The position numbers and the translations under genes are program-made. DNA of 64,000 nucleotides from Actinomadura macrotermitis. GTDB lineage: Bacteria > Actinomycetota > Actinomycetes > Streptosporangiales > Streptosporangiaceae. This document shows, piece after piece, positions 7,612 through 16,800 of this stretch; the stretch's first letter is position 1, and each line of letters starts with the position of its first letter. The stretch lies in NCBI RefSeq assembly GCF_009604375.1, contig NZ_WEGH01000003.1:1364001-1428000 (forward strand), read 5' to 3'. Below the pieces are notes generated by a model. The model was not told the DNA's origin. It did no database searches and worked only from the letters and a program-made list of their open reading frames with translations.

Positions 7612-9759
7612 TTACCCCGCGACGGACTGCCCTCCCAGACCCAACCGGGCCTCCTCCCCGCCGGGCCCGGCGAAGGTGCCGGTGCGGCGGATCGTCTGCC
7701 AGCGCAGCCGCGCGCCGAGGACCGCCGTCACCGCCGACTGCAGCACCACCAGGTACATCAGCTGGCGGTAGACGACCTGCTGGAGCGGCAGCGTCCACAG
7801 GGGCCGGACGGGCTCGTGGTCCAGCCAGAGCGCGTAGGCGCCGGCGGCGGCCTGCGCGGCGGTGAACGCCGCCCACATCAGCAGCGGCGCGGTCGGGTCC
7901 AGGAACGCCAGCCCGAACAGCGCGAACAGGTCCACCGCTGGTGCGAACAGCGGCAGCACCACCTGGAAGACCGCCAGGTAGGTGAGGCAGCGGCGGCCGA
8001 ACCGGCCCGACCGGCCGCGCTCGACGACCGAGCGGCGGTGCTTCCACATCGCCTGCATGGTCCCGTAGCACCAGCGGTAGCGCTGCCGCCACAGCTGGCG
8101 CAGCGAGTCGGGCGCCTCGGTCCAGGCGAGGGCCTTCTCCTCGTAGACCACGCGCCAGCCCGCGCGGCAGATCGCCATGGTGAGGTCGGTGTCCTCGGCG
8201 AGGGTGTCGTCGTGCACGCCGCCGACCTCCAGCAGCGCGGCGCGCCGGAACGCGCCGATCGCGCCGGGGATCGTCGGCATGCACTGCAGCACGTCGAACA
8301 TGCGCCGGTCCAGGTTGAACCCGATCACGTACTCGATGTGCTGCCAGCGGCCGAGGACGCCGCCGCGGTTGGCGACCTTGGTGTTGCCGCTGACCGCGCC
8401 GACCCTGGGGTCGTCCAGCGGCGCGACCAGGTGGCGCAGGGTGTCGCGCTGGAAGACGGTGTCGCCGTCGACGAGGACGAGCACGTCGGTGCGCGCGGCG
8501 GCGGCGCCGGTGTTGAGGGCGCTCGGCTTGCCGCCGTTGGGCTTGCGGATCAGCCGCACGCCCGGCAGCGCGAGGGCCTCGACGATCTCGGCGGTGCGGT
8601 CGGTGGACCCGTCGTCCACCACGATCACCTCGAACGGCGCCGGGTAGTCGGTGTCCAGCAGCGAGCGGACCGTCGCGGCGATCCCGGCCTCCTCGTTGTA
8701 GGCCGGGACGATCACCGACAGCGGGGGCGGCTCGCCCTGCGTCCGGCGGCGCTGCGGGCGGCGCACCGCCCGCATGTGCACGTGCGCGAAGACCAGCAGC
8801 ACGCCGAGGCGGATCGCGCAGAGCATCCCGGCGAGCAGGAACAGCAGGCCGAACCAGCCGGTCAGCCAGCCCGCGGTGCGCTGCGCGGCGACCAGCACCG
8901 TCCCGATGGCCTGCTCGCCGCCGCCGACCTTGACGGTGGCGGCGGGCAGCCCGAGGCCCTCGGCGACGCCGGTGAACCGGTAGCCCTGCGCCTGCAGCCG
9001 GACGATGATCTGCTCCAGCGCGGCGACGGTCTCGGTGCGGTCGCCGCCCGCGTCGTGCAGCATCACGATCGCGCCCTCGCCGCGCCGCCCGGCCGTCGTC
9101 GCGTCGCGGACGATCCGGTCGACGCCGGGCCTGGCCCAGTCCTCGGTGTCGCGGTCGGTGAGGACGGTCAGGTAGCCGTCCGCGCCGGCCAGCCGCGCCG
9201 CCCTCCACTCCCCGGCGGTCAGGCCGTCGGGGCGGGAGGAGTAGGGCATGCGCATCAGCCGGGTGTGCACGCCCGCGGCGCCGGCGAGGGCGCGCTGGGT
9301 GAGGTCGAGCTCGAAGCGGGTGCGCCAGGCGGGCGAGGCCGCCATGTCGATGTGGGTGTAGGTGTGCGAGCCGATCTCGTTGCCCTCGCGCAGGATGCGC
9401 CGGGTCAGCGCGGGCTGCTGGGCGATGTGCGCGCCCATGGAGAAGAACGTGGCGTGCGCGTTGTGGCGGCGCAGCACGTCCAGGATGCGGGGCGTCCACT
9501 CGGGGTCGGGGCCGTCGTCGAAGGTCAGCGCGACGGTCTTGGCGGGCATCCGGCGGCTCTGGGTCTTGCCGCCGGCCAGGTTGATCACCGGGCCTGCGGA
9601 GGTGGCCTCGGCGGGCGCCGCCGCCGGGTGGGCGGGCTCCTTACGGGGCGCTTCGCCGACGGCGCCGTTGGCGAAGCCGTCCAGCAGCAGCAGGACGGTC
9701 AGCGCGAGCGCGCCGAGCGCGAGCAGGAGCCAATGGCCCTTCGGTTCTCCGCGTCCCAT
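7612..9759 (-). CDS. bifunctional polysaccharide deacetylase / family 2 glycosyltransferase
   Basis: A 715-residue membrane protein. An N-terminal helix (LLLALGALALTVLLLL) and Ala/Pro linker lead to an extracytoplasmic NodB/CE4 domain at about residues 75-270 with TFDDGPDPEW, GSHTYTH, RMPYSS and VMLHDAGGD. A transmembrane segment follows, then a cytoplasmic GT2 domain (about 345-600) with VIVPAYNEEAG, VVDDGSTD, LVDGDT, AEDTDLT and QRYRWCYG (processive QxxRW type), then C-terminal helices. The combination implies synthesis and de-N-acetylation of an exported polysaccharide, similar in logic to PNAG PgaB/PgaC but fused. It starts one base after the upstream gene's stop. Confidence 0.92.
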   Translation of the reverse strand: MGRGEPKGHWLLLALGALALTVLLLLDGFANGAVGEAPRKEPAHPAAAPAEATSAGPVINLAGGKTQSRRMPAKTVALTFDDGPDPEWTPRILDVLRRHNAHATFFSMGAHIAQQPALTRRILREGNEIGSHTYTHIDMAASPAWRTRFELDLTQRALAGAAGVHTRLMRMPYSSRPDGLTAGEWRAARLAGADGYLTVLTDRDTEDWARPGVDRIVRDATTAGRRGEGAIVMLHDAGGDRTETVAALEQIIVRLQAQGYRFTGVAEGLGLPAATVKVGGGEQAIGTVLVAAQRTAGWLTGWFGLLFLLAGMLCAIRLGVLLVFAHVHMRAVRRPQRRRTQGEPPPLSVIVPAYNEEAGIAATVRSLLDTDYPAPFEVIVVDDGSTDRTAEIVEALALPGVRLIRKPNGGKPSALNTGAAAARTDVLVLVDGDTVFQRDTLRHLVAPLDDPRVGAVSGNTKVANRGGVLGRWQHIEYVIGFNLDRRMFDVLQCMPTIPGAIGAFRRAALLEVGGVHDDTLAEDTDLTMAICRAGWRVVYEEKALAWTEAPDSLRQLWRQRYRWCYGTMQAMWKHRRSVVERGRSGRFGRRCLTYLAVFQVVLPLFAPAVDLFALFGLAFLDPTAPLLMWAAFTAAQAAAGAYALWLDHEPVRPLWTLPLQQVVYRQLMYLVVLQSAVTAVLGARLRWQTIRRTGTFAGPGGEEARLGLGGQSVAG

Positions 9760-9760
9760 G

Positions 9761-10351
9761 TCAGCGGTTCTTCTTGGCCCGCCCGGGCGGGGTCGCGCGG
9801 CCGTGGCCGGGGCGCGTGGCCGACGGGGTCGGGGTGGGGACCGCCGTCGGCGTGGTGGCCGACGGGGTGGGGGTGGGGGTGGGGGTGGCCGAGGCGTCGA
9901 CGGGCGCCGGTGTCGTCCGGCCGCGCTCGGTATCGGTCGGGGCGGGAGCCGGGGGCCCCGAGCGGCGGGCCGCGGGCGGGGTGACCGGGGCGCCCGGGCC
10001 GCTGATGACGCGCCCGTCGGGGCCGCGGTGGATGCTCTTCAGGCTCGGCGGCGGCTCCGGCTTGGCGGTGTGCCGGGGGCCGTGCCCGCTCCAGGGTGTC
10101 AGGGGGACGGACGCGCCGGTCGCCACGATGATCCCGATCGAGCCGAGGAAGCTCACCAGCAGCCCGGCCAGCACCAGGCCGACGCGGCGGCCGAGGCGGG
10201 CGCGGCGGCCGGTGGAGTCGACGAAGACCGGCGGCCGGAGCGGGTCGCCGGGCGGCGCGGGGGCGTCGAGCGGCGGGGCCGGGACCGCCGGGGCGCGGGT
10301 GCCCTCGGGCTCGCCGGTGGTCGTCAGGGTGTCGGTGGTCATCTCGTCCAT
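9761..10351 (-). CDS. single-pass membrane protein with Pro/Thr-rich tail
   Basis: A 196-residue protein of unknown function. A polar Pro/Ala N-terminus (about 55 residues) is followed by one transmembrane helix (VGLVLAGLLVSFLGSIGIIV) and a low-complexity Pro/Thr/Ala tail with PTPTPTPSA runs ending in basic residues. ATG giving MDEMTTDT was chosen; an in-frame ATG lies three codons later. Its stop is separated by one base from the deacetylase-glycosyltransferase start, so the two are translationally coupled and this is probably an accessory or wall-spanning partner of that enzyme. The tail is encoded by a guanine-run repeat on the template strand. Confidence 0.7.
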   Translation of the reverse strand: MDEMTTDTLTTTGEPEGTRAPAVPAPPLDAPAPPGDPLRPPVFVDSTGRRARLGRRVGLVLAGLLVSFLGSIGIIVATGASVPLTPWSGHGPRHTAKPEPPPSLKSIHRGPDGRVISGPGAPVTPPAARRSGPPAPAPTDTERGRTTPAPVDASATPTPTPTPSATTPTAVPTPTPSATRPGHGRATPPGRAKKNR

Positions 10352-10355
10352 CACT

Positions 10356-10374
10356 GGTCGGGGAGATCTCGACC
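10356..10374. promoter_or_regulatory. dyad in divergent promoter region (GGTCG...CGACC)
   Basis: Arms GGTCG and CGACC flank a core containing GAGATCTC, placed between the membrane-protein gene (minus) and the ECF sigma gene (plus). It could be an operator for either gene. Only symmetry and position support it. Confidence 0.3.
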
Positions 10375-10427
10375 GTTCAGCGCCACCATCCCCGGAAGTG
10401 TCACACCACCCGGAAAATGCCTGCAAA

Positions 10428-11000
10428 ATGGCGGGCGTGACGGACGCGGCGGACGACGACCTCGGTCGCGCCCTCCGCGCCGCCCAGGGCGGTGACGAGG
10501 GGGCGTTCCGGCTGCTGTACCGGGACCTGCAGCCCCGGCTCGTCCGGTACGCCGCCTCGCTGGTCGGCACGGACGCCGAGGACGTCACCTCCGAGGCGTG
10601 GCTGCAGATCGCCCGCGACCTGGCGGGGTTCCGCGGCGACCTGGAGGGGTTCCGCGGCTGGGCCGCCACGATCACCCGCAACCGGGCGATGGACCTGCTG
10701 CGCCGCAGCGCCCGCCGCCCGGCCGCCGGGCCCGACGCCGAGGCGCTGCTGGCCTTGCCCGCGCACGGCGACACCGCCATGCTCGCGCTCGAGGGCCTGG
10801 CCACCCGGGAGGCGATCGCGCTGATCGCCGAGCTGCCGCGCGACCAGGCCGAGGCGGTGCTGCTGCGGGTGGTCATCGGGCTGGACGCCCCGGCGGCGGC
10901 GCGGGTGCTCGGCAAGCGCCCCGGGGCGGTGCGCACCGCCGCCCACCGGGGCCTGCGGCGGCTGTCGGACAGGCTGGGCGCGACGGAAGGGGCGCGATGA
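10428..11000 (+). CDS. ECF-type RNA polymerase sigma factor
   Basis: A 190-residue sigma-70 family protein. Region 2 spans about residues 18-90 (FRLLYRDLQPRLVRYA, DAEDVTSEAWLQIARDL, FRGWAATITRNRAMDLLRR) and region 4 spans the C-terminal third (LPRDQAEAVLLRVV...GKRPGAVRTAAHRGLRRL). ATG is used here; an in-frame GTG three codons later is equally possible because neither has a strong ribosome site. Its stop overlaps the start of a single-helix membrane protein (ATGA), the layout of a sigma/anti-sigma pair. The stimulus is unknown. Confidence 0.88.
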   Translation: MAGVTDAADDDLGRALRAAQGGDEGAFRLLYRDLQPRLVRYAASLVGTDAEDVTSEAWLQIARDLAGFRGDLEGFRGWAATITRNRAMDLLRRSARRPAAGPDAEALLALPAHGDTAMLALEGLATREAIALIAELPRDQAEAVLLRVVIGLDAPAAARVLGKRPGAVRTAAHRGLRRLSDRLGATEGAR

Positions 11001-11623
11001 GCGACGAACGGGCCGGGCACGGCCCCGGCCCGCAGGACGCCGAGCTGCTGCTGGCGGGCGGGCGCGTCCCGGGCCACGAGCGGCTCGCCGGGCTGCTCGC
11101 GGACGCCGCCGCGCCCGCGCCGCCCGGGCCGGTCCCGGGCGAGGACGCCGCCGTCGCGGCGTTCCGCGCGGCCCGGCCGCTCCCGGCGCGGGCCGCCCGG
11201 TGGGGCGGGCGCCTGGCCGCCAAGGTCACCGCGGTGGTGTGCGTCACGTTCGCGGCGGGCGGCGTCGCGGTGGCGGCGGGCACGGGCAACCTGCCCGGCC
11301 AGGCGCCGGAGCCGTCCCACGGGCGGCGGCACACGCCGGCGCCGGGGCACGGCGCCGGCTCGGGCCGGGCGCCCGAGCCCGCTCCCCGGCCCCGGGTCAC
11401 CGGCACGGCCCCGGCCGGCCCGCCGCCGTCCCCCGGCCTGGCGCCGTCGCCCTCCCCGCATCCGGGCTGGAAGGGGAAGGACCGGGAGAACGCGCATCAC
11501 CCGGGGGGTCCGGCGAACCCCACGAAGAAGCCCAAGCGCAGCCACAAGCCGAACAAGCCGGATTCGGACGACAGGCCCGGCGGCAGAAGAAAAACGCCCG
11601 ATCCGCATAAAGTGAGGCCGTGA
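10997..11623 (+). CDS. single-helix membrane protein, possible anti-sigma factor
   Basis: A 208-residue protein coupled to the ECF sigma gene by an ATGA overlap. The N-terminal 75 residues are acidic/Ala-rich and cytosolic-looking, one transmembrane helix follows (AAKVTAVVCVTFAAGGVAVAAG), then a long Pro/Gly/His-rich, strongly basic extracytoplasmic tail. No zinc-binding HxxxCxxC motif is visible, so it is not a ZAS-type anti-sigma factor; the assignment as sigma regulator is from position and topology only. Its stop overlaps the next gene's GTG. Confidence 0.55.
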   Translation: MSDERAGHGPGPQDAELLLAGGRVPGHERLAGLLADAAAPAPPGPVPGEDAAVAAFRAARPLPARAARWGGRLAAKVTAVVCVTFAAGGVAVAAGTGNLPGQAPEPSHGRRHTPAPGHGAGSGRAPEPAPRPRVTGTAPAGPPPSPGLAPSPSPHPGWKGKDRENAHHPGGPANPTKKPKRSHKPNKPDSDDRPGGRRKTPDPHKVRP

Positions 11624-12351
11624 GCGACGTTCTGGACGACAGCGAGATCGAGCGCATCCTCGTCGTGATGGCGCACCCCGACGACGTCGACTTCGGCTCG
11701 GCCGGCACGGTCGCCGGCTGGACCGACCGCGGCATCGAGGTGACCTACCTCATGGTCACCGACGGCGACGCCGGCGGCTTCGACGACGGTGTCACCCGCG
11801 AAGAGATGGCGGCGCTGCGCCGCGACGAGCAGCGCGCCGCCGCCAAGTGCGCCGGCGTCACCGACGTGCGCTTTCTCGGCCACCCCGACGGCCGCCTGGA
11901 GGCGACGCTGGACCTGCGCCGCGACATCGCCCGGGTCATCCGGCAGGTCCGCCCGGACCGGGTGCTGACGCAGTCCCCCGAGCGCAACTACGTGCGCATC
12001 GCGCCGAGCCACCCCGACCACCGCGCCGCCGGGGCGGCGGCCCTGGACGCCGTCTACCCCGACGCGCGCAACCCCTACGCCTTCCCCGAGCTGCTCGCCG
12101 AGGAGGGGCTGGAGGCCTGGACCGTCCGCGAGGTGTGGCTGTCGGGCGGGCCGGCGCCGGAGCACTACGTGGACGTCACCGGGCAGTTCGACCGCAAGGT
12201 CGCGGCGCTGCGCGCGCACGCCAGCCAGACCGGGCACATGGGCGACGGGCTGCCGGAGATGCTGCGCGGCTGGCTGTCGGGCAACGCCCGCGCCGGCGGC
12301 CTGCCGGAAGGGCGCCTGGCCGAGGTGTTCCAGGTCGTCGACACCGCCTAG
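11620..12351 (+). CDS. PIG-L family LmbE-type deacetylase
   Basis: A 243-residue zinc-dependent N-deacetylase-fold protein. MAHPDDVDFGSAGT (about residues 17-30) holds the catalytic Asp and first zinc ligands, and SHPDHRAAG the third. RRDEQRAAAKCAGVTDVRFLGHPDG is the family's middle signature. Relatives include MshB and Mca of mycothiol metabolism and many GlcNAc-type deacetylases; substrate cannot be assigned. Starts with GTG overlapping the upstream stop, so it may be coexpressed with the sigma factor pair. Confidence 0.9.
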   Translation: MSDVLDDSEIERILVVMAHPDDVDFGSAGTVAGWTDRGIEVTYLMVTDGDAGGFDDGVTREEMAALRRDEQRAAAKCAGVTDVRFLGHPDGRLEATLDLRRDIARVIRQVRPDRVLTQSPERNYVRIAPSHPDHRAAGAAALDAVYPDARNPYAFPELLAEEGLEAWTVREVWLSGGPAPEHYVDVTGQFDRKVAALRAHASQTGHMGDGLPEMLRGWLSGNARAGGLPEGRLAEVFQVVDTA

Positions 12352-12409
12352 CCGGGACCGCCGCCGCTGCTGCTACCGTGCGCGGATCCGACCTCCCCGG
12401 GAGCCGTCC

Positions 12410-12859
12410 ATGCCGTACCGAGTCCAGGCCACCGCCACCGTGCGCGGTTCCGCCGAGGCGATCTTCAACCACATCGCGGTCGCCGAGGCGTGGAACGTCT
12501 GGGGCCGGTTCCCGACCCGCGCGCACCGCGAGCGGGACGGCGCGCCGGAGCCGAACGGCGTCGGCGCCGTCCGGCGGATCTTCCCGGCGCGCGAGCGGGT
12601 GGTGGCGTACGAGCCGTCCACCCGCTACTCCTACGTCGCGCTCGCCGGGCTGCCGCTCCGCCGCTACCGGGCGGACGTGACGCTGGAGCCGCGGGGCGAG
12701 GGCACCCGCGTGGAGTGGTCCGGCTCGTTCGAGCCGCTGGTCCCCGGCACCGGCCCCCTCGCCAAGGTGGTCATGGGCCGGATGCTCGGCTCGTTCACGT
12801 CCGGCCTCGCCCGGCACATGGAGCGCTGCGAGCCGGGCTGCCCCGGCCGGCTGAACTGA
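12410..12859 (+). CDS. SRPBCC (START-like) family protein
   Basis: A 149-residue protein with the helix-grip fold pattern of polyketide cyclase/dehydrase-type SRPBCC proteins: YRVQATATVRGSAEAIFNHIAVAEAWNVWG at the N-terminus, a central strand YSYVALAGLPLRRYRADVTL, and the C-terminal helix KVVMGRMLGSFTSGLARHM. Such proteins bind hydrophobic ligands; neither ligand nor pathway is indicated by neighbours. The C-terminal CEPGCPG is unusual in having two cysteines. Confidence 0.8.
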   Translation: MPYRVQATATVRGSAEAIFNHIAVAEAWNVWGRFPTRAHRERDGAPEPNGVGAVRRIFPARERVVAYEPSTRYSYVALAGLPLRRYRADVTLEPRGEGTRVEWSGSFEPLVPGTGPLAKVVMGRMLGSFTSGLARHMERCEPGCPGRLN

Positions 12860-12906
12860 GTCTTTCCTACGGGAATAGTCGCCAATTCGGCGGGGTTGCC
12901 GGGGGC

Positions 12907-13830
12907 ATGACAATCGGAGTCGCCCTCTCCCCTCCCCCGACCGGAAACGCCGTGGACGCGGTGGCCGCGCAGGCGCGCGAGGCCGCCGACGCCGGCCTGC
13001 GCTCGGTCTGGTTCGGCCAGCGCTACGACTACGACGCCATCGCCCTCGCCGGGCTCGTCGGCCGCGAGGTGCCGGAACTGACCGTCGGCACCTCCGCGGT
13101 GCCGATCTTCCCCCGGCACCCGCTGGTGGTCGCCGCCCAGGCGCAGACGGCGCAGGCCGCCACCGGCGGGCGGCTGCAGCTCGGCCTGGCGCTCGGCGCG
13201 CGCGTCTCCGTCGAGCCCGTCTACGGCGTCCCCTACGACCGGCCGGTCGCCCGGCTGCGCGAGTTCCTGACCGTGCTGCGCGGGCTCGCCGCCGACGGCA
13301 CCGCCGCCTTCGAGGGCGACACCCTGACGGCCGCGCCGCCGCTGCCGACCACGCTGGCGGGCGCGACGCCGCCGCCGCTGCTGGTCGCCGCGATGGGCCC
13401 GAACGCGCTGCGCGTCACCGGCGAGCTGGCCGACGGGACGCTGCCCTACCTGGCCGCCCCGCGCGCGCTCGGCGAGCACATCGTGCCGCAGCTCACCGCC
13501 GCCGCCGAGGCCGCCGGACGGCCCGCGCCGCGCGTCGTGGCGCTGGTCAGCGGCGTCGTCACCGACGATCCGGCGGCGGCCCGCGACGCCGTCGCCGAGG
13601 CCACCGCGATCTACGACCGGATCCCGTCCTACCAGCGGGTCATCGCGCTGAGCGGGGCGGAGCGGGCCGCCGACCTCGCCGTGGTCGGCGACGAGGAGAC
13701 CCTCGCGGCGGCCGTGCGCGCCCACTTCGACGCGGGCGCGACCGAGGTGGTGTTCACCGGGACCGGTCTGCTCGGCCCCGCGGCCCGCGCCCGCACCTGG
13801 AAGCTGCTCGGCGAGCTGGCCGGGGCGTAG
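12907..13830 (+). CDS. LLM-class F420-dependent oxidoreductase
   Basis: A 307-residue luciferase-like TIM-barrel protein. The segments AREAADAGLRSVWFGQRYDYDAI, VGTSAVPIFPRHPLVVAAQAQTAQ and GGRLQLGLALGA are typical of the actinobacterial subgroup that uses coenzyme F420 rather than FMN. AAMGPNALRVTGELADGTLPY forms the C-terminal cofactor-phosphate region. It probably transfers hydride to or from a small organic substrate not identifiable here. The ATG lies 47 bp after the SRPBCC gene; a weak GGGGG precedes it. Confidence 0.88.
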   Translation: MTIGVALSPPPTGNAVDAVAAQAREAADAGLRSVWFGQRYDYDAIALAGLVGREVPELTVGTSAVPIFPRHPLVVAAQAQTAQAATGGRLQLGLALGARVSVEPVYGVPYDRPVARLREFLTVLRGLAADGTAAFEGDTLTAAPPLPTTLAGATPPPLLVAAMGPNALRVTGELADGTLPYLAAPRALGEHIVPQLTAAAEAAGRPAPRVVALVSGVVTDDPAAARDAVAEATAIYDRIPSYQRVIALSGAERAADLAVVGDEETLAAAVRAHFDAGATEVVFTGTGLLGPAARARTWKLLGELAGA

Positions 13831-13865
13831 CGCCGGCCGCTTGGAAGCGGGCCGGGACGTCTGCG

Positions 13866-16800
13866 ATGATCACCGCGATGATCTGGATCCGGGTGCTCGG
13901 CCCCGTGGAGGCCGAGACCGGCGGCGCACCGGCCCGGCTCGGCGGGCCGCGCCAGCGCACGGTCCTCGCCCGGCTGGTGGCGGCGCGCGGCGAGGCGGTG
14001 CCGGCCGAACGGCTGGTCGAGGACGTGTGGGACGGCGCGCCGCCCGCCCAGGCCCCGGCCTCCCTCCAGGCCTACATCTCCAACCTGCGCAAGCTGCTGG
14101 AACCGGACCGTCCCCCGCGCGCGCCCGCCCGGCTGCTGGTATCGGCCCCGCCCGGCTATGCGCTGCGTCTTCCCGAGGACGCCGTGGACGCCTGGCGCTT
14201 CGAACGGCTGCTCGCCGAGGCGCGCAAGGCCCCCGACCCGCGCGCGCTTGTGGACGAGGCGCTGTCGCTATGGCGAGGCCCAGCGTTCGCCGAATCCGCG
14301 GACTCCCCCTGGGCCCAGGCCGAGATCGCCCGCCTGAACGAACTCCGCCTGGCCGCCCGTGAACTGCGCGCCGCCGCCGCGCTGCGCCTCGGGGACCCCG
14401 GCGCCGTCCTGGAGACCGAGCGCCTGACCCTGGACGCGCCGCTCCTCGAAGAAGGCTGGCGGCTGCACGCGCTGGTGCTGTGGCGCACGGGCCGCCAGGG
14501 CGACGCGCTGGCGACGCTGCGCCGGGGCCGGGCCGTCCTCGCCGAGGAGCTGGGCCTGGACCCGAGCCCGGCGATCACCGACCTGGAGCAGGCGATCCTG
14601 CGGCAGGACACCGACACCTTCGACCCGCCGGCCCCCGGCACGCCCCACCCGGCGGAGGCCTGGGCGCTGCGCGAACCGCCGATCGTCCGGCCCGAGGAGG
14701 AGCTGTTCGTCGGCCGGGACGCCGAACTGGCCGTGCTGCGGGGCGTCGCGCGCGAGCCCGGGCCCCGGGTCGTGCTCGTCACCGGGGAGGCCGGGCTCGG
14801 CAAGTCGTCGCTGCTGGCGCGGTTCGCCGCCGGGCTGCGCCGCGACGGCGGGCTGGTCGCCGCCGGCGCCTGCCCCGAGGATCCCGGCGCGCCGCCCGCG
14901 TGGGCGTGGGCGGAGGCGCTGCGGACCGTCGCCGCGGCCGTCCCGCCGCCGCCGGAGGCCGCCGCGCTGCTGTCGGACACCCCTCCCCCGGCTTCGGCGG
15001 GCGGCCGGTTCCGCATGCACCGCGCCGTGTGGGACTGGCTCGGCGAGGCCGCCCGCCGCCACCCGCTGACGATCATGCTGGACGACCTGCACTGGGCCGA
15101 CGCCGAGACCCTCGCGCTGCTGGCGGCCGTCACCGACGCGCCGCTGCTGCTCGTGGCCGCCTACCGCGCCGAGGAGACCGGCGACCGGCTCACCGGCGCC
15201 CTCGCCGTGCTGGCCCGCCGCGCCCCCACGCGGATGGCGCTGCACGGCCTGGCCCCGGCCGCCGTCGCGCGGCTGGTCGCCGCCGAGACCACCGCCCCCG
15301 TGGACGGCGCGACGCTCGCCGCGCTCGCCGAGCGCACCGGCGGCAACCCCTTCTACGTGCGCGAGAGCGCCCGGCTGCTGGACAGCGAGGGCGGCCTCGG
15401 CACGGTGCCCGAGGGCGTGCGGGACGTGCTGCGCCGCCGCCTCGCCCGGCTGCCCGAACCGGCCGTCGCGGTGCTGCGCCTGGCCGCGCTCGCCGGGCCC
15501 GAACCGGCCGTCGAGCCGCTGGTCGAGGCCGCCTACACCGACGAGGACAGGGTGCTGGACGCCCTCGACGCGGGCCTGGCGGCGGGCCTGCTCACCGAGC
15601 CCGCGCCGGGCCGGATCCGGTTCGTGCACGCGCTCGTCCGCGACACCATGACCGCCGACCTCAGCGCGCTGCGCCGCACCCGCATGCACGCCCGCCTCGC
15701 CGCCGCGCTGGAGCGCCGCACGCCCGGCGACGTCACCGCCCTCGCCCACCACTACGCGCGCGCCGCCGTCCCGGACAAGGCCGTGGAGTACGGCGTCCGC
15801 GCGGCGGCCCTCGCCGAGGACCGGTACGCGCACGAGACCGCCGCCCGGCTGCTCGCCCAGGCCCTCGCCGCGTTCGAGACGATCCCCGGCCGCACCGCCG
15901 CCCGCCATGTCGAACTGCTCGGCACGCTGCTGCGCGCGCAGGTCCGCGCCGGGGACGTCGCCGCCGCCCGCGCCACCCGCCGGCGCGCGATCGAGGCGGC
16001 CGCCGGGCGCGACGACCTGCTGATCGCCGCGTTCACCGCCTGGACCGAGCCGACGCCCTGGCAGACCCGCCCCTACGGCCGGATCGACACCGCGACCGTC
16101 GCGCACCTGGCCCGCCTGCTGCGCCGCGAGGACCTCGCCCCCGCCGACCGCTGCCTGCTGCTGGACGCCTACGCCGGCGAGCTGTCCGGCGAAGGCGACC
16201 CCGCCGCCCGCGCCGCCGCCGAGGAGGCCGTCGCGATCGCCGGCGACCTCGGCGACCCGCGGCTGCGCGCGCTGACCACGCCCACCCTGCTGCGCGAGCT
16301 GCCCTACCACGACACCGCCGCGCGCGCCCGGCTCGCCCGCGAGCTGCTCGCCATCGACCTGCCGGCGGCGCGCTGGGCCGGCACGCTGAACCTGGCGGGC
16401 GCCGACGTCCGCGACGGCGACCCGGACACGGTGCGGCGGCTCGTCCGCGACGCCGAGGAGACCGCGCGCCGCCACGGCATGCCCGAGGCCGCGCTCGTCG
16501 CCGAATGCGCCGTCGCCACGCTCGCGCACATCGAGGGGCGCCCGGACGAGGCCGGGCGCCGCTACACCGCCGCCACCGAGGAGATGGCCCGCCTCGGCTC
16601 GCTGCACGCCACCGCGTTCCTGCGCCTGGCGCGGGCGACGCTCGCGGTCTCGGCCGGCCGCCTCGCCGACTTCGCCGGCGGCCCCGTGATCGCGGGCGAC
16701 GCCGACCTGCGCGCCGCCGCGCTCGCCGCCGCCGGCCGCCTGGACGAGGCCCGCGCCGCCTTCGCCCGCCTGGAGCCGATCCGCCCGGACTTCTTCGTCA

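Noticed and set aside
9840..9890. Guanine/thymine tract as a minisatellite or CRISPR-like repeat
   Set aside because: It encodes a regular Pro/Thr tail in a coupled gene; there are no spacers and too few units for an array.
10997..11623. Zinc-binding anti-sigma factor (ZAS) assignment
   Set aside because: The HxxxCxxC motif is missing; only topology and coupling suggest an anti-sigma role.
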